Positions 7,492-15,220 of a DNA stretch of 50,142 bases are shown piece by piece. The notes under the pieces are model-generated. The model ran no database searches, was not told the origin of the DNA, and was given only the letters and a program-made list of their open reading frames with translations. The translations under genes were made by a program, and so were the position numbers. The DNA comes from Desulfovibrio sp. (GTDB lineage Bacteria > Desulfobacterota > Desulfovibrionia > Desulfovibrionales > Desulfovibrionaceae): positions 1-50,142 of the forward strand of contig JAITSV010000041.1 in NCBI GenBank assembly GCA_031287575.1, written 5' to 3'. Within the stretch, counting starts at the first letter, position 1. The number at the start of each line of letters is the position of its first letter.

Positions 7492-9657
7492 TCGCATCCA
7501 GTCCGCGAACCCGCCAGCGGGCAGGGGCTTGCTGTAGTAGTAGCCCTGCACCTCGCGGCAGCCATGGGCGCGCAGGAAATCGAGCTGGTCGTCGGTTTCC
7601 ACCCCTTCGGCCACCACGTTCAGCGACAGGTTGCGCCCCATGGTGACGATGGTGGAAACGATGGTGGCGTCGCCTTCGTCGCCGGGCACGTCGCGCACGA
7701 ACGACCGGTCGATCTTGATGGTGTCGATGGGGAAATTCTTCAGGTAGTACAGCGAGGAATGCCCGGTGCCGAAGTCGTCGATGGCGATGGAGATGCCCTG
7801 CTCCGCCAGCCGTTCCAGAATGGCCACCGAGGTGGGCAGGTCGCGCATCATGGTGGTTTCGGTGATTTCCAGTTCCAGTTGCGAAGGCGGCAGGCCCGAT
7901 TCGGCCAGGGCCGCCTGCACCCGGTCCAGCAGGTCCGGCTGGAACTGCCGGGCCGAGATGTTCACGGCGATGCGCAGCGGGCCAAGCTCGTCGGTCCAAC
8001 GGCGGGTCTGGATGCACGCGTCGCGCAGCACCCGTTCGCCCAGCGCCACCACGAGGCCGGTGTCTTCGGCCACGGGAATGAATTCAAGAGGCGGCACGAT
8101 GGTCCCGTCGGGCCGGGCCCAGCGCACCAGGGCCTCCATGCCGGTGACCTGCCCGGTCATGATGTCCACGCGCGGCTGGTAGAACACCACGAACTCGTCG
8201 TTCTCCAGCCCCTTGCGGATGCTCTTCTCGATGGCCAGGCGCCGGGTCACGTCGTCGTTCATGGCCTGTGTGAAGCGGCGGAAACGCGCGCCGCCCTGCT
8301 CCTTGGCGCGGTACATGGCGATTTCCGCGTTCTTCAGCAGGGTGGCCGGGTCGCGTCCGTCGTCGGGCGAAACGCTGATGCCGATGGACGGCATCACGTA
8401 CAGTTCGTGATCGGCGGCGTTGAAAGGCCGGGTGAACGCTTCCTGGATGCGTGTCGATTCGGTCTCTGCCACCTCTCCGTCACCCTCGCCCATGTCGGCC
8501 CGGGACAGCGGCAGCAGCATCACGAATTCGTCGCCGCCAAGGCGCGCCACCATGTCGCGCCGGGGGGCCATGCCCACCAGGCGCCCCGCCACGGCACGCA
8601 GCAGTTCGTCGCCCACGGCATGGCCCAGGCTGTCGTTGACGGTCTTGAAATTGTCCATGTCCAGGTACAGCACCGCCAGCCGGGCATCCGGCCCGCCCGC
8701 GAGGGCGTGGGCCTCCATGCGCTGGCGCAGCCCCATGCGGTTGGGCAGTCCGGTCAGCTCGTCGTGGGTGGCCTGGTGGACGATCTGCGCTTCCTTGCGC
8801 TTCAGCTCGCTGACGTCGAGGAAGGTGCCCACCTCGCCCGCGCGCTGGCCGGTGCGGTCGCGAAAATAGCTCTTGTACAGCACCAGCACCCGATCCTCGC
8901 CCGAGGCGTCGCGCAGGTCGATCATGCACGAGTAGCCCGCGCCGTCATCGTCCCCGGCATCCAGCCGCCGCCCGGATTCCTCGACGCGGCAGGCCAGTTC
9001 CTGCGGCAGTATCTCGTGCACCGAGCGGCCCACGATGTCTTCGGGGGCACGCCCGATCAGACGGCTGAAGGCGCGGTTGCAGCCGATGTAGGTGCCTTCC
9101 AGCGTCTTGTAGAACACCGGGTTGGGCATGCCCTCCACCAGGGCCTCGAGGAACTGGTTTTTCTCTTGCAGCAGGGCCTGGTATTCCACCAGGCGCTCGT
9201 TGGTCTCGCGCAGCTCGCGGGTACGTTCCTGCACCTCCTGCTCGAGGTGCTCGCGGTAGCGCTTGCGTTCCTCCAGCAGGCGGGCGCGCTCCAGCGCCTT
9301 GTTCACGGCGTGCTCCAGCACGCGCATGTCGGTGACCGGCTTGGTCACGTAGTCCCACGCACCGTGGCGCAGCGCCTCCACCGCCTCTTCCAGCACGCCC
9401 ACCCCCGACACCACGATGACGGGCACCTCGGGGGCGTCCTCGCGCAGGCGTTCCAGCACTTCCATGCCGCCCATGACGGGCATGCGCAGGTCCACCAGCA
9501 CGAGGTCGGGCGCGCTTTCGGTGAACGCCTCGAGTCCGCGGCGGCCGTTTTCCGCCTCGATCACGTCAAAGCCGCTGTCCTCGAGATAGGCGACCAGATT
9601 CGAGCGGACGTTGACGTCGTCGTCGATGGTCAGAATGCGGGGGGGCCGATGGAGCAT
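7453..9657 (-). CDS. Response regulator with PAS, GGDEF and EAL domains
   Basis: A 734-residue cytosolic signalling protein. A receiver domain (1-120) has acidic residues D12-D14, phospho-acceptor D56 in LVDLRMP, and K in YVTKP. A coiled coil (RYREHLEQEVQERTRELRE) leads to a PAS domain (about 165-285). The GGDEF motif is intact at 374-378, so diguanylate cyclase activity is plausible. The allosteric I-site position reads PRRD rather than RxxD. The EAL domain keeps E508-A-L, NISARQF, ETTMM, DDFGTGHSSL and EGVET, so phosphodiesterase activity is also plausible. It therefore makes or breaks down cyclic-di-GMP in response to a partner kinase, none of which lies nearby. The start at 9657 begins just ahead of the receiver domain; it has no strong ribosome site. 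Confidence 0.92.
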   Translation of the reverse strand: MLHRPPRILTIDDDVNVRSNLVAYLEDSGFDVIEAENGRRGLEAFTESAPDLVLVDLRMPVMGGMEVLERLREDAPEVPVIVVSGVGVLEEAVEALRHGAWDYVTKPVTDMRVLEHAVNKALERARLLEERKRYREHLEQEVQERTRELRETNERLVEYQALLQEKNQFLEALVEGMPNPVFYKTLEGTYIGCNRAFSRLIGRAPEDIVGRSVHEILPQELACRVEESGRRLDAGDDDGAGYSCMIDLRDASGEDRVLVLYKSYFRDRTGQRAGEVGTFLDVSELKRKEAQIVHQATHDELTGLPNRMGLRQRMEAHALAGGPDARLAVLYLDMDNFKTVNDSLGHAVGDELLRAVAGRLVGMAPRRDMVARLGGDEFVMLLPLSRADMGEGDGEVAETESTRIQEAFTRPFNAADHELYVMPSIGISVSPDDGRDPATLLKNAEIAMYRAKEQGGARFRRFTQAMNDDVTRRLAIEKSIRKGLENDEFVVFYQPRVDIMTGQVTGMEALVRWARPDGTIVPPLEFIPVAEDTGLVVALGERVLRDACIQTRRWTDELGPLRIAVNISARQFQPDLLDRVQAALAESGLPPSQLELEITETTMMRDLPTSVAILERLAEQGISIAIDDFGTGHSSLYYLKNFPIDTIKIDRSFVRDVPGDEGDATIVSTIVTMGRNLSLNVVAEGVETDDQLDFLRAHGCREVQGYYYSKPLPAGGFADWMRAALSGGSAGSRK

Positions 9658-10069
9658 GGGACGGCTGTTTCCTGTGGCTTGCGCTGATGGGGTTGGCGAT
9701 ATGTTGCATTCCAGATTGCCAAGCAGCGGGGAAATTATCCACAAAAAAAATGTCCGCATCACGTCGGGTAGTGACGGCCCGATGGTGATGCGCTCTTGCG
9801 GCACACGGGGAGGCGCATGGCCGAAGCCTGCGACCGCTTGCGGATACGCGAAGCGGGAGGAGGGCGGCAGTCGGCATTGCCGCCCGGCTCGTGCATGCAG
9901 GGGGCATGCGATCATGCCCGCTGGCGCGGGGCGGAAAAGGTGCCGGAACGTGTGGCAGGGCGGCCCTTTTCGGGCCGCCGGGCGGTACGGGCGCGCCGGA
10001 AGAATGCCCTCACGTCGATGCGAGCGGGCTGCCGGACAGCGGGGGACGGCGGGGGACGGCGGGGGACGG
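9658..10069. other. Intergenic region with hairpin and 10-base tandem repeat
   Basis: No gene is seen. It holds the upstream region of the GGDEF-EAL gene (an A8 run at 9743-9750 is the only AT-rich patch), a GCGGCCC/GGGCCGC hairpin at 9959-9979, and three tandem copies of GGGGGACGG(C/T) at 10041-10070 that run into the stop codon of the next minus-strand gene. Confidence 0.5.
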
Positions 10070-10723
10070 TCAGTCTCGGGCGCGGTCGGCCACGATGTCG
10101 ATGTCGGCGTGGCGCTGCATCAGGTGGCGGCGCAGGGCGCGTGCGTCGTCGAAGTCGCGGAAGGGGCCCACGCAGACCATCCAGCGCTTGCGGCCGTTTT
10201 CCGTGCGCGCGCGGACGCGCGCGGCCGCTTCGCCTTCGCGTTCGAGCCTGCGGACCAGCCGTTCGGCTTCGGCCTTGCTGGCGTACGACCTGATGCGGAC
10301 GAAATAGGCGCTGTCGGGGTCCAGGGGACGGCCCTTGGCGTCACCCAGCACCTCGATGCGCACGGCGGCGCTGCCGGGCTTGACGATGCCCAGCTGCTTC
10401 GCGGCGGAGTAGGAGACGTCGATGTCGCGGTTGCCGCGATAGGGGCCCCGGTCATTCACCGTGACCAGCACGGAACGACCATTGGAAAGGTTGGTCACGC
10501 GGACCACCGTGCCGAGGGGCAGGGTCTTGTGCGCGGCCGTCAGGGCGTTCATGTCGTAGCTTTCGCCGCTGGCGGTCTTCTTGCCGTGCAGGTCGTCGCT
10601 GTACCACGAGGCGCGGCCGCGCTTGGCGGGTGCCTCGCTGGCCGCCGCGGGCAGCGGCGCGGGAAGCAGCGCACAGAGCATCAGGATGGTCGTCAGGTAT
10701 CGTAGGGGGTGGCGTCGGGTCAT
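10070..10723 (-). CDS. RlpA-like double-psi beta-barrel protein with SPOR-like C-terminus
   Basis: A 217-residue periplasmic protein. It has a Sec signal peptide with hydrophobic core LTTILMLCALL and probable cleavage after AAA or ASE, and no lipobox Cys, unlike the paralogue at 3298. The RlpA barrel shows GRASWYSDDLHGKKTASGE, AAHKTLPLGT and VNDRGPY, with the catalytic Asp and His in place. The C-terminal segment (AYFVRIRSYASKAEAERL to the end) looks like a SPOR domain. The start at 10723 is fixed by AGGAGG six bases upstream. It is likely a peptidoglycan-active enzyme in division or daughter-cell separation. Confidence 0.87.
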   Translation of the reverse strand: MTRRHPLRYLTTILMLCALLPAPLPAAASEAPAKRGRASWYSDDLHGKKTASGESYDMNALTAAHKTLPLGTVVRVTNLSNGRSVLVTVNDRGPYRGNRDIDVSYSAAKQLGIVKPGSAAVRIEVLGDAKGRPLDPDSAYFVRIRSYASKAEAERLVRRLEREGEAAARVRARTENGRKRWMVCVGPFRDFDDARALRRHLMQRHADIDIVADRARD

Positions 10724-11068
10724 GGGCCTCCTGTGGTTGCGTGCCACGGAAGGTCGTGGCGGGTCGTGTCCTGCCCGGCGCAAGGACACGGCTCTGGGGC
10801 AACTTTCGGTATGTCCCGTCGTGCAACGGGCTGCCGGGCAAACCTTGGGGGTGGCACCTCGACAGTACCGTGTTTTTCCCGTATATCGCCGCACGTGTCA
10901 ACGTGCCGCAATCCCGGCATGTTACGAGGCGATACTACGGCAACATGCTGTTACGCCACAGTACGTGGGCACAGTGTTGCAGCATTATTTTTTTCGCCCT
11001 TCCCGCGACGAGCCCCGCGCATCGTGCGCCCGCGCCGCCGCGCCTTTTCCTGCACGCGGGAGTCGTTC
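10724..11068. other. Divergent promoter region between rlpA-like and EamA genes
   Basis: The two genes point away from each other. An inverted repeat GCACGT-GTCA-ACGTGC lies at 10891-10906 and could be a regulator site. A TTGACA reads on the minus strand within the same element. A run of Ts at 10985-10992 precedes the EamA gene. No coding sequence is supported. Confidence 0.4.
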
Positions 11069-11947
11069 ATGTTGCTGTATGCCAAGCTGATGCTGGCCAC
11101 CGTGTTCTGGGGCGGCACCTTTGTTGCCGGGCGCATCGCCGCCGCCCACGCCGGTCCCTTTTCCGCAGCCTTTCTGCGCTTTGCCATAGCCACCGGACTG
11201 CTGTTCTGGCACGTGCGCCGCCGCGAGGGCGCGCTGCCGCGCCTGACATCGCCGGGCATGCACGGCTGGGCCGGGGTGCTGCTGCTGGGCGCAACCGGTG
11301 TATTCGCCTACAACGCCCTGTTCTTCACCGGGCTTGCCACCGTGCCCGCCAGCCGGGCGGCGGTGATCGTCACCAACAATCCCATCGCCATCGCCGTGGG
11401 CGCCGCGCTGTTCCTGGGCGAGCCGCTGTCGCGCCGCAAGCTGGCGGGCATCCTGCTGTCCGTGAGCGGCGCGGTCATCGCCATCACCCGGGGCAACCCG
11501 CTGACGCTGTTCTCATCGGCCCTGTCGTGGGGTGACGTGGCGCTGCTGGGCTGTCTGGCCAGTTGGGCCGCGTATTCGCTGCTGGGCAAGGTGGTCATGC
11601 GCGCGCTGTCGCCGCTGGCGGCGGTGACCTGGTCGTGCGCGGTGGGCGCGGTGATGCTGCTGCCCTTCGCCCTGAACGAGGGGCTGTGGACGGCACTGCC
11701 GGAGTATCCTGCCGCCCTGTGGGTCTCTGCGGCGTACCTTGGCGTGTTCGGCACCGTGCTGGGGTTCACCTGGTTCTACGAGGCGGTGAAGGAGATAGGC
11801 GCCGGGCGGGCCGGAGTGTTCATCAACTTCGTGCCCCTGACGGCCATCGTGTGTGCCTGGGCCATGCTGGGCGAGGCGCTGCCCGTGTCGCTGCTGCTGG
11901 GGGCCGCGCTGGTGACGTGCGGGGTGTTCATTACGAACAGGGCGTAG
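11069..11947 (+). CDS. EamA/DMT-superfamily transporter
   Basis: A 292-residue inner-membrane protein with about ten transmembrane helices arranged as two EamA repeats. The first repeat opens LLYAKLMLATVFWGGTF and the second at about residue 155 (WGDVALLGCLASWAAYSLLGK). Such proteins export metabolites or amino acids; the substrate cannot be read from sequence. The start at 11069 has GGGAG seven bases upstream; longer readings extend into non-coding DNA. The C-terminus runs straight into the repeat array. Confidence 0.9.
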   Translation: MLLYAKLMLATVFWGGTFVAGRIAAAHAGPFSAAFLRFAIATGLLFWHVRRREGALPRLTSPGMHGWAGVLLLGATGVFAYNALFFTGLATVPASRAAVIVTNNPIAIAVGAALFLGEPLSRRKLAGILLSVSGAVIAITRGNPLTLFSSALSWGDVALLGCLASWAAYSLLGKVVMRALSPLAAVTWSCAVGAVMLLPFALNEGLWTALPEYPAALWVSAAYLGVFGTVLGFTWFYEAVKEIGAGRAGVFINFVPLTAIVCAWAMLGEALPVSLLLGAALVTCGVFITNRA

Positions 11948-11972
11948 CTGGTGGACTATCGCGTTTGCGGAC

Positions 11973-12121
11973 GCGGCCTCTACGTAGACATGCCAGCCCC
12001 TTTGATGCCTCTCGATTTCGTTATGTCTCCGACAGGTGGAGAGCCAGTGCCCTGTTGGGTGCGGCCTCTACGAAGACACGCCAGTCCTCTTGATGCCTGT
12101 CGATTTCGTTATGTCTCCGAC
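11973..12121 (+). repeat. A boxes 1 and 2 (61-base direct repeats)
   Basis: Copies at 11973-12033 and 12061-12121 start GCGGCCTCTACG and end CGATTTCGTTATGTCTCCGAC minus a base or two. They differ at only a few positions. Reverse-complement copies close the array at 13403-13553. Confidence 0.85.
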
Positions 12122-12190
12122 GGACAGGGGGCCGCTAAGCGGCGGCCCCCTGTACCCCCGCGCTCCGGGGGCCCTGCCCCCTGGCCCCCC
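12122..12190. repeat. GC-rich palindromic block, left copy
   Basis: It contains the hairpin GGGGGCCGC / GCGGCCCCC (12127-12150) and a further CCGGGGG/CCCCCTGG segment. Its reverse complement resembles 13330-13376 (GCGGGGGTGCAGGGGG and flanks). Confidence 0.65.
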
Positions 12191-12200
12191 GACGTATCTC

Positions 12201-12455
12201 GCACCGCATTCCTTTCGCCGCCAGCTTCCCTTCGGCGCTGAGCGCCTCCGGGCGATCTGGCGACGGGAATGCGATGTGCGCGAAGCTCCCGTCGCTTTTG
12301 TGATGCATGGGTGCCTTTACCCCCACACATCATGCACCGCGTTCTTTCCGTCGGCAGCTACCCTCGGCCAAAGCGCCTTCGGGTGATCTGCCGACGGGAA
12401 CGCGAATGTGCGCAAATCTCTCGTCGCTACGGCGTGGCGAGGGTGCCTTTCCCCT
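12201..12455 (+). repeat. B boxes 1 and 2 (about 133-base direct repeats)
   Basis: Copies begin at 12201 and 12334 with GCACCGC(A/G)TTC. Each contains a CAGCT(T/A)CCCT segment, GCGCCT(C/T)CGGG.GATCTG, GACGGGAA(T/C)GCGA and a GGTGCCTT near the end. Related blocks recur in reverse orientation inside the 234-base units to the right. Confidence 0.75.
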
Positions 12456-12670
12456 CGGTTCGCCTGCGGCGCGCATCCGCGACTCCGGAGCTTCCCCTCG
12501 CAAAGCCTCGACGGCGATCTCCGGCTGCGGACGCGTATCGCCGCACCAAGGTTACGTTTGAAGTCGCCCGGTCGCGGGGAATACAACAGACAAAGAGGTC
12601 CGCTGTTCGAGCCAGCACAACAGGCCGAACATTGGAAACAGTGCGCTATTATTGTCCAACGGAAACATCT

Positions 12671-13323
12671 CGTGCGTAGAAGCGTGTGACGCCGGGCCTT
12701 GGCGGCGGCACATGCGTCGCGACGGAGGCGTGGGCAAAACGCCCAAGCGGGATGGAGGTAGCGAGAGCTTCGTGCGTATTGGCGTCACCGGCGGCAGATC
12801 GCCCGGAGGCGTCTTGCGCCGAAGGGAAGCTGGCCAGCACGGGAATGCGGTGCAGGATACGCCCCGCGCCCAAGGCATTCCCATGCTGCTCAAAGGAAAG
12901 GTGTCGTGCGTAGAAGCGTGTGACGCCGAGCCTTGGCGGCGGCACATGCGTCGCAACGGGGGTGTGGGCAAGGCACCCGTGCGTTATTGAGGTAATGGGA
13001 GCTTCGTGCGTATTGGCGTCACCGGCGGCAGATCGCCCGGAGGCGTCTTGCGCCGAAGGGAAGCTGGCCAGCACGGGAATGCGATGCAGGATACGCCCCG
13101 CGCCCAAGGCATTCCCATGCTGCTCAAAGGAAAGGTGTCGCGCGTAGAAGCGTATGACGCCGGGCCTTGGCGGCGGCACATGCGTCGCAACGGGGGTGTG
13201 GGCAAGGCGCCCAAGCGGGATGGAGGTAGCGAGAGCTTCGTGCACATCGCATTCCGCCGGGCAGATCACCCGGAGGCGCCTGGCGCCGAAGGGAAGCTGC
13301 CCGGCACGGGAATGCGGTGCAGG
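12671..13323 (-). repeat. 234-base tandem repeats, three copies, each containing a reversed B box
   Basis: Units start at 12671, 12905 and 13139 with CG(T/C)GCGTAGAAGCGT; the spacing is exactly 234 bases both times. The third copy breaks off near 13323 where the GC-rich block begins. The first two are nearly identical over GCGTCACCGGCGGCAGATCG and the next 100 bases. Because 234 is a multiple of three, a frame stays open through all copies on both strands. Confidence 0.85.
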
Positions 13324-13400
13324 ACAACTCGGGGTTCCAAGGGGCGGAGCCCCTGGAACGCGGGGGTGCAGGGGGTGTTCGTTACAACACCCCCCGCCCG
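13324..13400. repeat. GC-rich palindromic block, right copy
   Basis: It holds TTCCAAGGGGC..GCCCCTGGAA as a hairpin (about 13334-13360), then a G-rich run and a GGGGGTGTTCGTTACAACACCCCC hairpin (13373-13396). The first part mirrors 12150-12185. Confidence 0.65.
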
Positions 13401-13402
13401 CC

Positions 13403-13553
13403 GGAGGCATAACGAAATCGAAGGTGGTCAAAAGGGCAGGACTGTCTTCGTGGAGGCCGCACCTAGCAGCGCGCGACACCTCTTTTGCCTCCCGCCGGAG
13501 GCATAACGAAATCGGAGGCAATCAAAAGGGCTGGCGTGTCTTCGTAGAAGCCG
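13403..13553 (-). repeat. A boxes 3 and 4 (reverse orientation)
   Basis: Copies at 13403-13460 and 13497-13553 carry GGAGGCATAACGAAATCG and end TCTTCGT(G/A)GA(G/A)GCCG, the reverse complement of A boxes 1 and 2. Confidence 0.85.
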
Positions 13554-13606
13554 TGTCCATCAGGGCACTACCTCCCCTCTCCTCTCCCACGCACCCCGCC
13601 GCCAGG

Positions 13607-14299
13607 CTACAACAAACACACATCCTCGCCGCAGCACCGCTTCAGGAACGCCGTGTACGCCCCCAGTATGCGCCGCTCTCCCGCCGCGCGTTCCGGCGTC
13701 AGCGGCGGACACGGATGTTCCGCCGCCAGCCGCCGCAATGCATCCCGCTTGGGCAGCGCCCGCATGCCCTCGCCCAGCACCGCGCCATCCACGGCGGCGA
13801 CAAGCAGGGCGTCGCGCGTATCGGTCACGGCCACCAGCGGCGCGGGGCCGCCGGGAAACAGCCGGGCCGCCGCCACGCTTTCGCGGGCGTAGGTGCCCGG
13901 CGCGCCGGGGCAGAACAGCACGATGCACAGCGGCGTGCCGTCATCGTCGCGCAGGGTCAGGTCCACCACGCGACAGCCTTCGTCGGGGTCATCCGAAGGG
14001 GCGGGGGCGGCAGGATCGGCAGGATCGGCGAGATCGGCGAGATCGGCGGGGCGGTCGGCACCTTCGAAACTCCGAGGAGCTTCGGGGGTTGGCGGCACCA
14101 GAGGCGACGAGGCATTCGCAGAAGCAGGCGGCACGTCGAATCGCACCCGCACGCGCGGCTCCACCAGCCCGCGCGGGTGGCCCAGTTCCTCCACCAGCAG
14201 CCGCGCCAGCGCCTGCCGCAAATCCTCGTAGGTGGTGTGGTCCACGTCCTGCCCGGTCAGGTAGTCGCGCAGGGTGGCCCCAAGACTGACTTCGTGCAT
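13607..14299 (-). CDS. HsdR N-terminal-domain-like protein, catalytic pair apparently lost
   Basis: A 230-residue protein that resembles the type I restriction R-subunit N-terminal domain (PD-(D/E)XK fold): TYEDLRQALARLLVEELGHP with the conserved early Glu in LVEPRV, then VVDLTLRDDDGTPLCIV. Where active members have E-x-K after this strand, here the sequence reads L-F-C-P, so nuclease activity is unlikely. A linker at about residues 84-108 includes a 9-base tandem repeat (ADLADLADPADPA). No methylase or specificity gene is near, so it is not a restriction system. The start at 14299 has GGAGGG five bases upstream. It lies 131 bases beyond the small gene upstream, probably in the same transcript. 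Confidence 0.7.
   Translation of the reverse strand: MHEVSLGATLRDYLTGQDVDHTTYEDLRQALARLLVEELGHPRGLVEPRVRVRFDVPPASANASSPLVPPTPEAPRSFEGADRPADLADLADPADPAAPAPSDDPDEGCRVVDLTLRDDDGTPLCIVLFCPGAPGTYARESVAAARLFPGGPAPLVAVTDTRDALLVAAVDGAVLGEGMRALPKRDALRRLAAEHPCPPLTPERAAGERRILGAYTAFLKRCCGEDVCLL
14014..14049. repeat. 9-base tandem repeat, four copies, in coding linker
   Basis: Four units GATCGGC(A/G)(G/A) lie in frame in the linker of the HsdR-N-like gene, encoding Ala-Asp-Leu/Pro steps. Confidence 0.8.
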
Positions 14300-14430
14300 G
14301 CGGCCCTCCGGCAATACCTCCCCCGTTCACGGGCGGACTTGCTCCGGAATTCACGAGCACCGCCCTCGCGGAATCCGGGCGGCCTTCGTCACCAGGTTTC
14401 CGGCGAATGCCCTTGGGCAAACAACCTGCG

Positions 14431-14688
14431 TCAGTTCGCCTTCAGCAGGGCTCGCGCCACGGATTCGTCGTACAGCTTCAGGGGGTCGGCATCGCGCCCC
14501 ATGTCGCGGTACACCCCCGCGGCATGACGGATGATTTCCAGCGGCACCCACTCGTGGCGTTCCCACACTTCGGGCCGGTCGGCACGCCACAGGCGAAATT
14601 CCACGCTGCCGGCGTTGGAACGCACGTAGACGCGGGTGCGTTTGTCATTGGGATCGGGGTAATAGTAAAGGCCAAGATCGTCCTGCAT
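14431..14688 (-). CDS. Small uncharacterised protein
   Basis: An 85-residue soluble protein starting MQDDLGLYYYPDPNDKRTRV. The sequence alternates short strands (VYVRSNAGSVEFRLWR) with a C-terminal helix (ESVARALLKAN), which suggests a small alpha/beta fold. I do not recognise the family. AGGAG lies seven bases before the ATG, so the start is well supported. It is transcribed away from dsrA; its neighbour downstream is the HsdR-N-like gene. Confidence 0.75.
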   Translation of the reverse strand: MQDDLGLYYYPDPNDKRTRVYVRSNAGSVEFRLWRADRPEVWERHEWVPLEIIRHAAGVYRDMGRDADPLKLYDESVARALLKAN

Positions 14689-15220
14689 GGGCACTCCTGA
14701 ACACACGGGCTGCGAATGGCGCCCGCCGCCGTGGCCGGGTGCGGGCATACGGTCAATGCCCTATCCCGCCGATGCACGCAAGCTGTTGTCATTCCCCGGA
14801 TGGTGGGCTACAAGCAAGGAAGTGTCGCCCGCCCCTTGTACGGCGGCACCAGGATGTCCGACGGGGAGACTGCCATGCCCCGTCCCCGCGTGAAAGCGCG
14901 GCGGGCACCGGAACGATTCGGGACGCACGGCGCCACCGACACGCCGCCGCCTGCATCGTTTCGGCAATCCCGACAAGGCCTTGCCTGCGCCCTGCCCCGT
15001 GGCGGGGCGGTGCGGCGGCCCGCGTCGGGGCTTGACAACGCGCCGGAATCCTTTTAGGAATGACGTTACTTTGTCCAAAAAATCACGAGTTTTCCGGGTG
15101 CAAGGGCCGCGCCGACCGATGCCCTTACCTCCGGAAGACGCCGTCCTGTTGCGCCCCAGGGGCGATGGGCGTGTCTGTTGAGAGTCCAGAACTTCAACAA
15201 ACCAATGTGGAGGTAAGGCA
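14689..15220. other. Upstream region of dsrA
   Basis: 532 bases without a supported gene. The right third holds the dsr promoter and an untranslated leader of roughly 150 bases. The left part contains promoter sequence for the minus-strand small gene, but no clear -10 was found. Several GC-rich inverted segments occur near 14880-14915. Confidence 0.5.
15032..15060 (+). promoter_or_regulatory. Putative sigma-70 promoter of dsrABD
   Basis: TTGACA at 15032-15037, a 17-base spacer, then TAGGAA at 15055-15060. The -35 is a perfect consensus; the -10 is poor. Transcription would start near 15067. Confidence 0.5.

Larger units (their letters stand above)
11948..13606. other. Gene-free repeat array
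   Basis: This 1.66 kb stretch carries no gene I can support. It is built of repeat blocks arranged as an imperfect mirror: A, A, GC-rich block, B, B, a unique centre (about 12560-12660), then B, B, B, GC-rich block, A, A in reverse orientation. The separate blocks are listed below. Open frames exist on both strands, but they follow the repeats, have no ribosome sites and resemble no family I know. Confidence 0.7.

Noticed and set aside
12649-13521. A minus-strand frame encoding a protein with 78-residue repeats
   Set aside because: The frame is open because the repeat period is 234 bases. Frames are open on the plus strand too, no ribosome site precedes it, and the blocks recur in the opposite orientation to the left.
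11973-13553. CRISPR-like array
   Set aside because: Repeats are 61-234 bases, too long and in both orientations, with no regular unique spacers and no cas genes.
13607-14299. Part of a type I restriction-modification system
   Set aside because: No HsdM or HsdS is present, the helicase part is missing, and the catalytic pair is lost.
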